From assembly GCF_025787225.1 (NCBI RefSeq), contig NZ_CP090958.1, positions 1,765,856 to 1,829,855 on the forward strand: 64,000 nt of DNA, in the 5' to 3' direction. This stretch comes from Saxibacter everestensis. GTDB lineage: Bacteria > Actinomycetota > Actinomycetes > Actinomycetales > Brevibacteriaceae. The translations under genes were made by a program, and so were the position numbers. Positions 52,822 to 61,656 of the stretch are shown piece after piece. The notes beneath the pieces were generated by a model. The model made no database searches. It was not told the origin of the DNA and saw only the letters and a program-made list of their open reading frames with translations. The number at the start of each line of letters is the position of its first letter. Position 1 is the first letter of the stretch.

Positions 52822-53967
52822 TCAGCCTCCCGAATCGTCAGACTGGTGGTCCCGCAGCCATTCCTGGTACTTCTTCACGTTCTTCTGGTGGTCCGCGTAG
52901 TTGTCGGCCATCAGCGTCTCGCCGGTTTCCGGGTTGATAGTCACCCAGTACAGCCAGTTCCCCTCGGCGGGGTTCAACGCAGCCTCGATGGTGTCAGCAC
53001 CCGGTGAATTGATCGGGCCGACGGGCAACCCCTTGTTCAGGTAGGTGTTGTACGGCGACTCCGTCTTCCGTTCGTCCTTGGTTGTGCTCGCATCGGCGCG
53101 CGCCCCGTGGATATAGGCGATCGTGGAGTCCAGCTGCAGGAATCCGGCTGTTTCCTTGTTGATCTTCGGGTCCAGCCGGTTCTGCAGCGCGCGGGAAACC
53201 TGGGCGCGCGCTTCTTCGTTATTGGGCGCCTCGACCTGGATCAGGCTTGCCAGTGTCAGGACCTTGAGTTCGTCCTTTTCCTCGACGCCATGCTTCTTCA
53301 GCTGTTCCTTCAGCCGGTCGACCATCGACTGCACAATGGCCTTGGCCTTTACGTCTTCCTTGATGTCGTATGTCGCAGGGTAAAGGAACCCTTCCAGGCT
53401 AGGCAGCTCCTTCGGAAGTCCGTACGTTTCCGGTTTCGCGTTGACTGCGGCGTCGACCTCGTCCTTCGACAGGCCGGTGGCCAGCTGAATACGTTCACTG
53501 ATCTGCTTGAGCCGGAAGCCCTCGGGGATGGCGACCTTGTCAAGGGTGGGCGGATCAATCAACCGGTCGTATGCGGCCTGGGCGCTCATCTGCTTCTTCA
53601 TCGGGTACACGCCGGCCTGCAGTGGCTTCTTGCCGGCTTCGACCGCCTTGATGAACGGCTTCGAGGCCTTGATCACGTCGGCCTCCAGCAGGATGTTCGC
53701 CACAGTGCGGCCAGAGGAGCCCTCCGGGATGTCGATGACCACCTCGCCCTTGCCATCACCGGTGTAATCGGCGTTGCTCACGCCGAACTCTGCGGCGATG
53801 TTCTTCAACGGCCCGACGACGAAATAGCTTGAGGCTCCGAGCAAAGCCAGCACCACGACGAGGATCGTGAGCGACCGGCGACGATGGTGGCGGCGTCTGC
53901 GCCGGCGCGCGTTCTCCTGCTTTCGGGTTTCCTCGGCACCGAGCTCACCGATCTGTAGCTTCGACAT
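52822..53967 (-). CDS. mltG: Endolytic murein transglycosylase MltG
   Basis: A 381-aa inner-membrane enzyme that cuts nascent peptidoglycan and is thought to terminate glycan chains. A very basic cytoplasmic tail (ARRRRRRHHRRRSL) precedes a single membrane helix (about residues 33-52). The YceG domain follows, with IPEGSSGRTVANILLEADVI (LysM-like), TLASLIQVEAPNNEEARAQVSRALQNRL (catalytic Glu) and LQLDSTIAYIHGA. It sits in the alaS-ruvX-mltG-aroE order common to actinobacteria. Confidence 0.95.
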   Translation of the reverse strand: MSKLQIGELGAEETRKQENARRRRRRHHRRRSLTILVVVLALLGASSYFVVGPLKNIAAEFGVSNADYTGDGKGEVVIDIPEGSSGRTVANILLEADVIKASKPFIKAVEAGKKPLQAGVYPMKKQMSAQAAYDRLIDPPTLDKVAIPEGFRLKQISERIQLATGLSKDEVDAAVNAKPETYGLPKELPSLEGFLYPATYDIKEDVKAKAIVQSMVDRLKEQLKKHGVEEKDELKVLTLASLIQVEAPNNEEARAQVSRALQNRLDPKINKETAGFLQLDSTIAYIHGARADASTTKDERKTESPYNTYLNKGLPVGPINSPGADTIEAALNPAEGNWLYWVTINPETGETLMADNYADHQKNVKKYQEWLRDHQSDDSGG

Positions 53968-53975
53968 CGAAAGCC

Positions 53976-54473
53976 CTATCGCCCTTCCTGGGTATCTGGC
54001 GCGGCGCCCCCGGTGACCAGGTCACCTGGCGCCCGTCCTGTCTGTCGTTCCATATCGACGGCGTGCTGCAGGATGATGACCGCTGCGACCGCATCGACAA
54101 CCTTACGCTGCTTCCGCCCGGAAACTCCGGAGGTTCGCAGCGCACGGTGCGCGTCGATCGTTGTCATGCGTTCGTCGACCATTCTGACCGGCACTGGCGC
54201 CACCGATGACGCCAGCCGCCGGGCGTACTCGGTCGCCAACTCGGCCGCCTTGCGTGGCGTGCCGTCAAGCGACCGAGGCAGGCCGACGATGACCTCAAGC
54301 GCATTACGCTCGGTCACTTCCTCGGCTATCCGCCTGATGTCGGAACTGCTGCCACTGTCGTCCCGCGGGAGGCTTTCAACCGGAGTTGCCAGGATGCCGT
54401 CCGGATCGCAGGCCGCGAGCCCCACCCGAACCGACCCGACATCGACACCGAGCCGGACACCGCGACGGAACAT
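53976..54473 (-). CDS. ruvX: Putative pre-16S rRNA nuclease (YqgF/RuvX)
   Basis: A 165-aa RNase H-fold protein. The acidic D11 in RLGVDVGSVRVGLA is conserved, as are VIVGLPRSLDGT and the DERMTTIDAHRAL segment. Bacterial homologues (YqgF) process the 5' end of 16S rRNA; the Holliday junction resolvase name is historical. The ATG at 54473 is preferred over the longer frame into alaS. It lies 4 bp after alaS. Confidence 0.93.
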   Translation of the reverse strand: MFRRGVRLGVDVGSVRVGLAACDPDGILATPVESLPRDDSGSSSDIRRIAEEVTERNALEVIVGLPRSLDGTPRKAAELATEYARRLASSVAPVPVRMVDERMTTIDAHRALRTSGVSGRKQRKVVDAVAAVIILQHAVDMERQTGRAPGDLVTGGAAPDTQEGR

Positions 54474-54477
54474 GCGC

Positions 54478-57147
54478 TCAGGCCGCCTGTCGGGCGCGCA
54501 GATCCGCCGCGACGGCTTCCAGAGCCGCGGGAATGGCCGCGATGTCGGAACCGCCTCCCTGCGCGAGGTCCGGCTTACCGCCACCACCGCCACCCAGAAT
54601 GCCACAGGCAATCCTGACCAGGGCGCCGGCTTCGACTTTCAGGTCCCGGGCCGCCGCGGTCGTTGCGATGACGATCAGTGGACGCGACTTGCTGACGCCG
54701 GTAACGGCAACCACGCCGGGCGCGTCGCCGAACCGCTGGCGTACGTCAAGGGCAAGTGTCCTGAGGTCGTCGGCGGAGCTCACCTCGCCAAGGTCGGCAC
54801 GGGCCAGCGCGACCTTGCCGATCTGCTGTGCGGACGCGATCAGTTTGCCTGCGCCGGCGAGTACCTCCGCCTTGCGCAGCTGGTCGATCTGGCGTTCGGC
54901 GTCCCTGACCCGGTCGAGCAGCGACTGCACGCGTTCGGTGACTGAATCTGCCGGCACCTTCAGCAGCTCGGTAAGCGAACTGACCAGGGCGCGTTCCTTA
55001 GCCAGATTGCGGAACGCATCCATGCCGACCGACGCCTCGATCCGGCGCACGCCGGAGCCGATCGACGCCTCACTGAGCAGGGAAATCGGGCCCACCTGCG
55101 ATGAGTGCGCCACGTGGGTACCTCCGCAGAGTTCGCGCGACCATGGGCCACCGATATCGATGACCCGGACGGTATCGCCGTACTTCTCGCCGAACAGCGC
55201 CATCGCTCCCGAGGCCCTTGCCTCATTGAGCGACATGTACTCGGCCGTGACGCCGAGGTCCTGCCGGACGGCAAGGTTAGCGACCTCTTCGATTTCGGCA
55301 CGTACTGCCGGCGTCAGTGTCGCGTTGTAGGAGAAGTCGAACCGCATGTAACCGGACTCGTTGTGTGAACCCGCCTGGACCGCTCCTGGCCCGAGCAACT
55401 GGCGCAATGCGGCATGCACGAGGTGGGTCGCGGAATGCGCCTGGCAGGCACCGAGACGGCGGTCGGCATCGACGGCGGCGAGCACGTCTTTGCCTGGCTG
55501 CAGCACGCCCTCGGTGATTTCTGCCCGGTGCACAACAAGGCCCTTGACCGGCGACTGCACGTCGAGCACTTTCGCGGCGAAACCGTCGCCGCTGATCACG
55601 CCGAAGTCGGCGGCCTGGCCACCGGATTCCGCGTAGAAAGGGGTCTGCTCAAGCACTATGTCGACTGTCGATCCAACCTCGGCGAGCTCTGTGCGCCGCC
55701 CCTCGCTGACCAGCCCGCGGATCTTCGAATCCTGGCTTAGCGATTCGTACCCGACGAACGGGGTTTCGCCGATATCGCGGAGTTCACGATAAGCCGAGGT
55801 GTCGGAAACTCCGCCGGTCTTCTTGGCCCGCGCATCGGCTTTCGCCCTGTCGCGCTGTTCGGCCATCAGGGTACGGAATCCCTGCTCGTCAACCGAAACG
55901 CCCTGTTCCGCCGCCATCTCGAGTGTCAGGTCGATCGGAAAGCCAAATGTGTCGTGCAGCGCAAACGCCTTGTCGCCACTGAGCGTGTTGCTGCCACCCC
56001 GGACTCCGGCAACTGCCTGGTTCAGCAGCGCGGTTCCTGACACCAGCGTGCGCAGGAAGGCTTCCTCCTCCGCATAAGCAATGCGCGAGATCCGGTCGAA
56101 GTCGCTTCCGACCTCCGGGTACGAGCTCTGCATGGCGCCCCGGGAGGCGGTCAACAGCGACGGCATAGCGGGTTCTTCGACGCCGAGCAGCCGCATCGCC
56201 CGAACCGCGCGGCGGATCAGCCGGCGCAGGATGTAGCCGCGCGCCTCATTGCCTGGGGTGACGCCGTCCGAAATCAGCATCAGCGCGGACCTGACGTGGT
56301 CGGCGACGACCCGAAGCCTGACGTCATCCTCGTGGTTTGCGCCATAAGTCCGGCCGGACAGTTTCGAAGCTGCCTCGATGACCGGGAACACCTCGTCGAT
56401 CTCGTACATGTTCTCGACGTCCTGCAGCAGGAACGCAACCCGCTCAAGGCCCATCCCGGTGTCGATGTTCTTCTTCGGCAGCTCCGCCACCACGTCGAAG
56501 TCGACCTTGCTGCGTACGTTCTCGAGCTGGTACTGCATGAACACGAGGTTCCAGATTTCGATGTAACGGTCCTCGTCGGCCTCGGGGCCGCCTTCGGACC
56601 CATAACCCGGGCCACGGTCATAGTAGATTTCCGAGCATGGGCCGCCTGGTCCGGCCTGACCGGTGTGCCAGTAGTTGTCCGCCTTGCCGCGCCGCTGAAT
56701 TCGTGACTCGGGCAGGCCCGCGATCGACTGCCACAGCCCAAATGCCTCGTCATCGTCGTGATAGACGGTGGCCCACAGCCGGTCCGGGTCGAAACCGAGA
56801 CCGCCGTCGGCCTGCGGCGTCGTCAGCAGCGCCCAGGCGAACTCGATCGCTTCGGCCTTGAAATAGTCACCGAAGGAGAAGTTGCCGTTCATCTGGAAGA
56901 ACGTGCCGTGCCGGGTGGTCTTGCCGACCTCGTCGATGTCGTTGGTGCGCACGCACTTCTGCACGCTGGTCGCCCGGTTGAATGGCGCCGGCTCGCGACC
57001 GGTCAGATAGGGAATGAAGGGCACCATGCCTGCGACGTTGAACATGAGCGTCGGGTCGTCGCTGATCAACGACGCTGAGGGCACCACTGTATGGCCGCGA
57101 CTTTCAAAGAACTGCAGCCACCGGCGCTTGATCTCAGCCGTTTGCAT
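54478..57147 (-). CDS. alaS: Alanyl-tRNA synthetase
   Basis: An 889-aa class II synthetase. The aminoacylation domain has MFNVAGMVPFIPYLTGR and NGNFSFGDYFKAEAIEFAW. The editing domain has the zinc ligands HSATHLVHAAL (about residue 570) and CGGTHVAHSSQVG (about 672). The C-Ala domain has the glycine-rich GGGGGGKPDLAQGGG. The ATG at 57147 (MQTAEIKRRWLQFF) is the family start. It is transcribed after the two small membrane-protein genes and before ruvX. Confidence 0.97.
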   Translation of the reverse strand: MQTAEIKRRWLQFFESRGHTVVPSASLISDDPTLMFNVAGMVPFIPYLTGREPAPFNRATSVQKCVRTNDIDEVGKTTRHGTFFQMNGNFSFGDYFKAEAIEFAWALLTTPQADGGLGFDPDRLWATVYHDDDEAFGLWQSIAGLPESRIQRRGKADNYWHTGQAGPGGPCSEIYYDRGPGYGSEGGPEADEDRYIEIWNLVFMQYQLENVRSKVDFDVVAELPKKNIDTGMGLERVAFLLQDVENMYEIDEVFPVIEAASKLSGRTYGANHEDDVRLRVVADHVRSALMLISDGVTPGNEARGYILRRLIRRAVRAMRLLGVEEPAMPSLLTASRGAMQSSYPEVGSDFDRISRIAYAEEEAFLRTLVSGTALLNQAVAGVRGGSNTLSGDKAFALHDTFGFPIDLTLEMAAEQGVSVDEQGFRTLMAEQRDRAKADARAKKTGGVSDTSAYRELRDIGETPFVGYESLSQDSKIRGLVSEGRRTELAEVGSTVDIVLEQTPFYAESGGQAADFGVISGDGFAAKVLDVQSPVKGLVVHRAEITEGVLQPGKDVLAAVDADRRLGACQAHSATHLVHAALRQLLGPGAVQAGSHNESGYMRFDFSYNATLTPAVRAEIEEVANLAVRQDLGVTAEYMSLNEARASGAMALFGEKYGDTVRVIDIGGPWSRELCGGTHVAHSSQVGPISLLSEASIGSGVRRIEASVGMDAFRNLAKERALVSSLTELLKVPADSVTERVQSLLDRVRDAERQIDQLRKAEVLAGAGKLIASAQQIGKVALARADLGEVSSADDLRTLALDVRQRFGDAPGVVAVTGVSKSRPLIVIATTAAARDLKVEAGALVRIACGILGGGGGGKPDLAQGGGSDIAAIPAALEAVAADLRARQAA

Positions 57148-57238
57148 TTTCTGGTGTGCCTTTCTTACGAGCTCGCCGGTTACCGTAACGCCGCTGCGGC
57201 GCAGGGTAAGAGCGTGTCGATCGTGGGTTCTGTACTGC

Positions 57239-57511
57239 CTAGGATAGGTGGGAGGCCGGGGACTCGAGCAGACTCTTCGCCCGGTCGGGGGCGATCTCGC
57301 CCTCGTCGGCCCCGAGCGCGACCCGGAGCTCGGCTTCACGCTCGTTCATGCCGCGTCGTATCGATTCGCCGAAGTCGCGAATCGCGTCCGCCAGCGTGGA
57401 CGCCTCGCCGGCGATTGCCGAACCGGTGAGGAACTTGGTCTTCCTGGACAGCTGACGTACAGCGACGACGCCGACGGCGACGCCGACACCCAGCCAAAAA
57501 ATTCGTTTCAT
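57239..57511 (-). CDS. Small membrane protein (DUF6167-like)
   Basis: A 90-aa protein with one N-terminal helix (about residues 4-20, RIFWLGVGVAVGVVAV) and a charged, helical remainder (AIRDFGESIRRGMNEREAELRVAL). Small genes of this type usually follow a DUF948 gene and precede alaS in actinobacteria, exactly as here. Function unknown. Confidence 0.75.
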   Translation of the reverse strand: MKRIFWLGVGVAVGVVAVRQLSRKTKFLTGSAIAGEASTLADAIRDFGESIRRGMNEREAELRVALGADEGEIAPDRAKSLLESPASHLS

Positions 57512-57558
57512 AGCTTCGTCCTGATTCCTTCGTGGACCTTACAAGTCTTGGGCGCGGT

Positions 57559-57912
57559 TTAGCGGCGCTTGCGGCCGCGGACGGCCTGGCGGACTCCGTA
57601 GCTGAAGGCCGCGACCTTCACGACCGGCGAGCCAAGCGTCGCCGCGAACAGCGAGGTCAGCGCCGAAACGTTCGCCGACATTTCGGAGACGTTGGTCGTG
57701 ATGCCATCGACCTTCTCGAGTTGCTTGTTCGTGGTCGATACCGTGGAGGTGACCTCGGTCAGCAGTGGCGAGGCGCCATCCCCGACATCCTTGATCGCCC
57801 GGCGAGCCTCATCAAAGACCTTGCCGAGCTTGAGCAGTGGCACGGCCATCAGGCCGACCAGGATAGCGAAAACACCGGCCGCGATCAGCCCTGCAATGTC
57901 TCCTCCGGTCAT
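57559..57912 (-). CDS. DUF948-family membrane protein
   Basis: A 117-aa protein with an N-terminal membrane helix (about residues 6-27) followed by a helical segment rich in Ser/Thr/Val (VTSTVSTTNKQLEKVDGITTNVSEMSANVSALT), probably a coiled coil. It matches the DUF948 pattern. The C-terminus is basic (RQAVRGRKRR). It is about 47 bp upstream of the DUF6167-like gene and they are likely co-expressed. Confidence 0.8.
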   Translation of the reverse strand: MTGGDIAGLIAAGVFAILVGLMAVPLLKLGKVFDEARRAIKDVGDGASPLLTEVTSTVSTTNKQLEKVDGITTNVSEMSANVSALTSLFAATLGSPVVKVAAFSYGVRQAVRGRKRR

Positions 57913-57983
57913 CTTCCATCTCCCTTGAAAAAACGTCTGGTCACAAACACTCCCCCAACACTACAGTTCTGCGTAAACCAAAA

Positions 57984-58014
57984 GCGCCACGCCATCGAAA
58001 CGATGACGTGGCGC
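57984..58014 (-). terminator. Intrinsic terminator after rpsD
   Basis: On minus, GCGCCACGTCATCG and CGATGGCGTGGCGC pair with one mismatch around a TTT loop, followed directly by TTTTGGTTT. It lies 15 bp after the rpsD stop. Confidence 0.85.
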
Positions 58015-58028
58015 CTAAGGCGTGCTAC

Positions 58029-58655
58029 TTAGCGGGCGTAGTGCTCAACAACCAACTGCACTTCGCAGGTGATTGGAACTTCGACGCGCTGAGGGCGGCG
58101 TACCAGCTTGGCCTGGAGCTTCTCGATGCTTACGTCGAGGTAGCCAGGAACGGTAGGCAGCACATCGCGGTGTGCACCAGCTGCTGCAACCTGGAACGGC
58201 GGCATCTGTTCGCTGCGGGAATGAACGTGAACCAGCTGACCTGGCTTGACCCGGAACGACGGGCGGTCGACACGTTCACCATCAACCAGGATGTGGCGGT
58301 GCACAACCAGCTGACGAGCCTGCGCAATCGTGCGGGCGAAGCCCGAGCGCAGGACAAGAGCGTCGAGGCGCATTTCGAGGAGCTCGACCAGGTTTTCACC
58401 GGTCAGTCCCTCCGCGCGACGAGCTTCCTTGAAGAGATTCAGCATCTGAGCTTCGCGGATCCCGTACTGGGCGCGAAGACGCTGCTTTTCCTTGAGACGA
58501 ACAGAATAGTCACTGTCCGCACGGCGCCGGGCGCGGCCGTGCTCACCTGGGGGGTACGGGCGACGCTCGAAGTACTTGACTGCCTTCGGTGTAAGAGGCA
58601 GGCCAAGCGCCCGGGATGCCCGGGCCTGACGCCGCGTACGTGCTGGTGCTGTCAC
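58029..58655 (-). CDS. rpsD: 30S ribosomal protein S4
   Basis: A 208-aa primary rRNA-binding protein. RRPYPPGEHGRARRRADSDYSVRLKEKQRLRAQYGIREAQ and the S4 RNA-binding domain (ALVLRSGFARTIAQARQLVVHRHILVDGERVDRPSFRVKPGQ) are present. The N-terminal zinc-binding cysteines are absent (C-minus form, zinc-independent). It stands alone, as in many actinobacteria, rather than with rpsM, rpsK and rpoA. It diverges from the iron-box gene at 58723. Confidence 0.96.
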   Translation of the reverse strand: MTAPARTRRQARASRALGLPLTPKAVKYFERRPYPPGEHGRARRRADSDYSVRLKEKQRLRAQYGIREAQMLNLFKEARRAEGLTGENLVELLEMRLDALVLRSGFARTIAQARQLVVHRHILVDGERVDRPSFRVKPGQLVHVHSRSEQMPPFQVAAAGAHRDVLPTVPGYLDVSIEKLQAKLVRRPQRVEVPITCEVQLVVEHYAR

Positions 58656-58681
58656 GATGTCCTTTCACGGATTCGATTACT

Positions 58682-58701
58682 TTAGGTTAGCCTTGCCATA
58701 A
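58682..58701. promoter_or_regulatory. IdeR/DtxR-type iron box upstream of the DUF2470 gene
   Basis: TTAGGTTAGCCTTGCCATAA agrees at about 14 of 19 positions with the IdeR/DtxR consensus TTAGGTTAGSCTAACCTAA; its left half is perfect. It is 21 bp before the start of the gene at 58723 and so probably covers its promoter. It also lies about 27 bp upstream of rpsD, which is less likely to be its target. Confidence 0.7.
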
Positions 58702-58722
58702 GACGACTGAGAAGGTAATCAA

Positions 58723-59544
58723 GTGACTCATCGAGTTCTTCATAACCAACCGAGCGCCGCCGAAGTGGCAAGGACTTGCTTGTCCGGAATCGGTACCGCT
58801 GTCCTGACATCCGCCCGGACCCCGGTCTCGATTCCCGTGTTGCACGCCGAAGCACAAGATGGAAAAACCATTCTTGTTGCTGATGCCGAATCTTTGGCCG
58901 CGGTGAAGATAAATCTCCCGCATATCGGAACGTCGTATTCAGACATCCCGGCACTACTGCAAATCCGGTCACTGGCGCCGATAGAACAGCTTAGCGTAAC
59001 TCGGGCGATAACGCTCATTTCGGGAACCCTGGCAAGCCTGCCGGCGCACTACGTATCCACCGCCCTGCGCGCCCGTTGCAGCGGCCTGCGGCTCGGCGAA
59101 GTCGTCGGCCATCGGGCGGCGTCAAGGCTGCTGACCTTCACCCCCGAGTCCTGCGATGTGCTGATCGGAGATGAGTACTCCGAACTTCCGATCGGGGACA
59201 TTCTCGCCGCTACGCCGGACCCGCTCGCCCACGAGGAGCAGGCCATCCTGTTGGATGTCGTCGATCAGACGGCCGGTCAGTGGGAAGGATTCCTGGAACT
59301 GAAAGGCACCGCACGCGGATCGAAGGACGCCGCGGACGCCGGGTCGGTGCCACTGCGCAATATCGCCTCGGCACGCCCGATCGGAATCGACCGGCACGGC
59401 CTGACGCTGATCTGCCACTGGTTCGACCGGGAGCCGGCGACGCTGCGCGTCCCGTTCCCGCAGCCGGTTCGCGACGGCGGCGAAGCGCTGGATGCGGTCC
59501 GGTTCCTGCTGATGGCGCACCAGGTGGCGGCCAGCTCGGGCTGA
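58723..59544 (+). CDS. DUF2470-containing protein, probably iron/heme related
   Basis: A 273-aa cytoplasmic protein. The N-half (about residues 10-165) is HugZ/FMN-binding split-barrel-like (ARTCLSGIGTAVLTSARTPVSIPVL, LHAEAQDGKTILVADAES). The C-terminal DUF2470 domain (about 185-270) includes ARPIGIDRHGLTLICHWFDREPATLRVPFPQPVRDGGEALDAVRFLLMAH. Related proteins take part in heme-iron handling. The GTG start is preceded by GAGAAGG. The adjacent IdeR box means it is probably made under iron limitation. No heme oxygenase motif was identified, so its reaction is unknown. Confidence 0.72.
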   Translation: MTHRVLHNQPSAAEVARTCLSGIGTAVLTSARTPVSIPVLHAEAQDGKTILVADAESLAAVKINLPHIGTSYSDIPALLQIRSLAPIEQLSVTRAITLISGTLASLPAHYVSTALRARCSGLRLGEVVGHRAASRLLTFTPESCDVLIGDEYSELPIGDILAATPDPLAHEEQAILLDVVDQTAGQWEGFLELKGTARGSKDAADAGSVPLRNIASARPIGIDRHGLTLICHWFDREPATLRVPFPQPVRDGGEALDAVRFLLMAHQVAASSG

Positions 59545-59589
59545 GTCGGTTGTCTGCCAGCTACCGGTGGTGTCGATGCCGTCCGGGAG

Positions 59590-61038
59590 TTATGGCAGAT
59601 CGGCCTCGGGCCGAGAGGCCTCGGGTCGTGCGGCCTCGTTCCGGGAGGCCTCGTTCCGGGAGGCTGAGACACTTTGGCCCGCTGTGCCGCGGACGATCTC
59701 TCGCAACCGATCCAGTCGCGCCGCGACATCACGTTCCGCGCCGTGATCGGTCGGCCGGTAGTAGTCGCGGCCAACCAGCTCATCCGGCGGGTACTGCTGC
59801 TCGGCGACGCCATGCGGGTGGTCATGGGCGTAGCGATACCCGGCGCCGTGGCCCAGTTCCTTGGCCCCTGGATAGTGCGCGTCCCGCAGCTCGTCCGGCA
59901 CGCTGCCTGCTTTGCCGGCGCGCACATCGGCGATAGCGGCGTCCAAAGCGAGATAGGCAGCATTGGACTTGGGGGCAGTTGCAAGGTGCACGACCGCCTG
60001 AGCGAGCGGAATTCTGCCTTCGGGCATGCCGAGCATCTGTACCGCTTCGGCCGCCGCGACAGCGATCGGAAGCGCGGACGGGTCCGCCATGCCGATGTCT
60101 TCCGACGCCGAGATCATCACCCGACGCGCGATGAAGCGTGGGTCCTCCCCCGCCTCGATCATCCGGGCCAGATAGTGCAGCGAGGCGTCGACATCCGAAC
60201 CTCGGATCGACTTGATGAACGCACTCGTCACGTCGTAGTGCTGGTCGCCCTGCCGGTCGTAGCGCAGCACCGCGCGGTCCAGTGCCTGCTCGGCGTCGGC
60301 AACGGTCAGCGTCGCCGACTCTCCACCCGTAACCCGGGAAAGCGACACTCCCGCCGCGGCCTCAAGCGTGGTCAGCCCTCTGCGGGCGTCTGCCCCGGCC
60401 AGCTGCACTAGGTGTGCAAGCGCCTCGTCGTCGACCTGGACTGTCGAGTCCAGGCCACGCTCGTCCTCGATCGCACGCCGTAGCAACGCCTCGATGTGGC
60501 CGTCATTCAACGGACGAAGGGTCAACAGCAGGGACCGGGACAGCAAGGGCGAGATCACCGAGAACGACGGGTTTTCGGTGGTCGCTGCGACCAGCACGAT
60601 GAGCCGGTTTTCGACCCCGGGAAGCAGCGCGTCCTGCTGCGCCTTGGTGAAACGGTGAATCTCATCCAGGAACAGCACGGTTGTCATGCCGTAGAGGTCG
60701 CGGTCGTTCCGGGCGCCCTCCATCACCGCGCGTACGTCCTTGACCCCCGCGGTTATCGCGGACAGCTCGACGAACTTCCGGCCAGGAGCGCGAGAGACCA
60801 CGTGGGCGAGGGTGGTCTTACCAGTGCCGGGTGGCCCCCAGAGAATTATCGAGCTTGGACCGACCCGAGCATTTTCACCGGCTTCGACCAGCCGGCGCAA
60901 CGGCGACCCGGGTGCGATCAGGTGCTCCTGGCCGAGCAACTCGTCGAGAGTTCGGGGCCGCATCCGCACTGCCAGCGGAGCGTGCGAGCTCACCCCGGCG
61001 ATCGCATCCTCGTGCTGGGTGGAAAACAGGTCTGCCAT
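59590..61038 (-). CDS. rarA: Replication-associated recombination protein A (RarA/MgsA)
   Basis: A 482-aa AAA+ ATPase that acts at stalled replication forks. Walker A is [11 protein letters not shown], Walker B is [10 protein letters not shown], with the sensor segment [18 protein letters not shown]. The tetramerisation domain includes [38 protein letters not shown]. The C-terminal 25 residues are a repetitive tail ([24 protein letters not shown]), encoded by nearly identical 15-bp units. The ATG at 61038 (MADLFS) is preferred over 61068. Its upstream region is the first copy of the 540-bp-offset duplication. Confidence 0.95.
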   Translation of the reverse strand: MADLFSTQHEDAIAGVSSHAPLAVRMRPRTLDELLGQEHLIAPGSPLRRLVEAGENARVGPSSIILWGPPGTGKTTLAHVVSRAPGRKFVELSAITAGVKDVRAVMEGARNDRDLYGMTTVLFLDEIHRFTKAQQDALLPGVENRLIVLVAATTENPSFSVISPLLSRSLLLTLRPLNDGHIEALLRRAIEDERGLDSTVQVDDEALAHLVQLAGADARRGLTTLEAAAGVSLSRVTGGESATLTVADAEQALDRAVLRYDRQGDQHYDVTSAFIKSIRGSDVDASLHYLARMIEAGEDPRFIARRVMISASEDIGMADPSALPIAVAAAEAVQMLGMPEGRIPLAQAVVHLATAPKSNAAYLALDAAIADVRAGKAGSVPDELRDAHYPGAKELGHGAGYRYAHDHPHGVAEQQYPPDELVGRDYYRPTDHGAERDVAARLDRLREIVRGTAGQSVSASRNEASRNEAARPEASRPEADLP

Positions 61039-61087
61039 GCTGATGACTCTATCCGCCGGCACCGACATCCAGGTTCGGAGTGTGCCC

Positions 61088-61212
61088 TTGCCGGCCTGAA
61101 TAGCTGGGTGTTGTAGGGAGACCTATCGGCTCTTCCCACTGTCAGTGTCCCCGCCTAGAGTTCCTGCTATGACACATAGCTTTCAGATCACCGTCGATTC
61201 GCCACAGCCGCA
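61088..61212 (+). repeat. first copy of a ~125-bp direct duplication (repeats at 61628-61752)
   Basis: 61088-61212 aligns without gaps to 61628-61752, an exact 540-bp offset, with about 8-10 substitutions. The repeated piece contains the codons for the C-terminal AGLNSWVL of the unknown ORF, then a promoter (TAGAGT at 61156-61161) and the first 10-11 codons of the VOC gene. Confidence 0.9.
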
Positions 61213-61222
61213 GAAACGATGA
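61169..61222 (+). pseudogene. truncated VOC-protein N-terminus acting as a leader ORF
   Basis: A 17-codon ORF (MTHSFQITVDSPQPQKR, stop) copies the beginning of the VOC protein at 61709 (MTYSFQITVDSSQPHEL). Its stop overlaps the ATG of the next ORF as ATGA. The TAGAGT hexamer ends 7 bp before its ATG, which would give a leaderless transcript. It therefore looks like a captured promoter plus leader peptide for the ORF at 61219. Confidence 0.7.
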
Positions 61223-61656
61223 CTAGTTCTCCAGATGAGGACGCGCTGATTGAGGCGATTACCTCGGCAAGGATCGAAGATGCCATCGCCTTGGCGGCAC
61301 GGTTGAACCCGGACGTTCTCTTTGATCTGATCTTCGACGCCACCGATGACCAACCCGCGGAGGAGTTCCTCACATTCCTCATGGCATACGCGGATCATGC
61401 CGAGAGCGACTATCAAAAGTTATGCATACTCGACACTGCCCGAAGTCTCCTCGTGACGTCGCTATCTCCGTTGAAGGACGCAGATCGGCGAGCCCTTGAA
61501 ATCAATTTCAGGTCGTGCGAGCTGACCCGCGAACTGCTGATTTCCAGCTTGCGCGACTTGGAGCACTTCACTCACACCCCTGAGATGTTGCTGACTAAAG
61601 AGCAACAAGCCAGATACCGGCAGTATGTTGCCGGCCTGAATAGCTGGGTCTTGTAG
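61219..61656 (+). CDS. Unrecognised small acidic helical protein within a tandem duplication
   Basis: A 145-aa protein of no family I recognise. It is acidic and predicted largely helical (EEFLTFLMAYADHAESDYQKLCILDTARSLL, SCELTRELLISSLRDLEHFTHTPEMLLTKEQQARY), with no signal peptide, membrane helix or catalytic motif. Its base composition is clearly lower in GC than the neighbours. Its start overlaps the truncated VOC leader by ATGA. The codons for its C-terminal AGLNSWVL are also found in the first repeat copy at 61088-61113, so a paralogous copy once lay upstream. An immunity-like or regulatory role is conceivable but not shown. Confidence 0.6.
   Translation: MTSSPDEDALIEAITSARIEDAIALAARLNPDVLFDLIFDATDDQPAEEFLTFLMAYADHAESDYQKLCILDTARSLLVTSLSPLKDADRRALEINFRSCELTRELLISSLRDLEHFTHTPEMLLTKEQQARYRQYVAGLNSWVL

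Noticed and set aside
57148-57238. T-box leader upstream of alaS
   Set aside because: No specifier loop, T-box sequence or terminator/antiterminator pair is visible.
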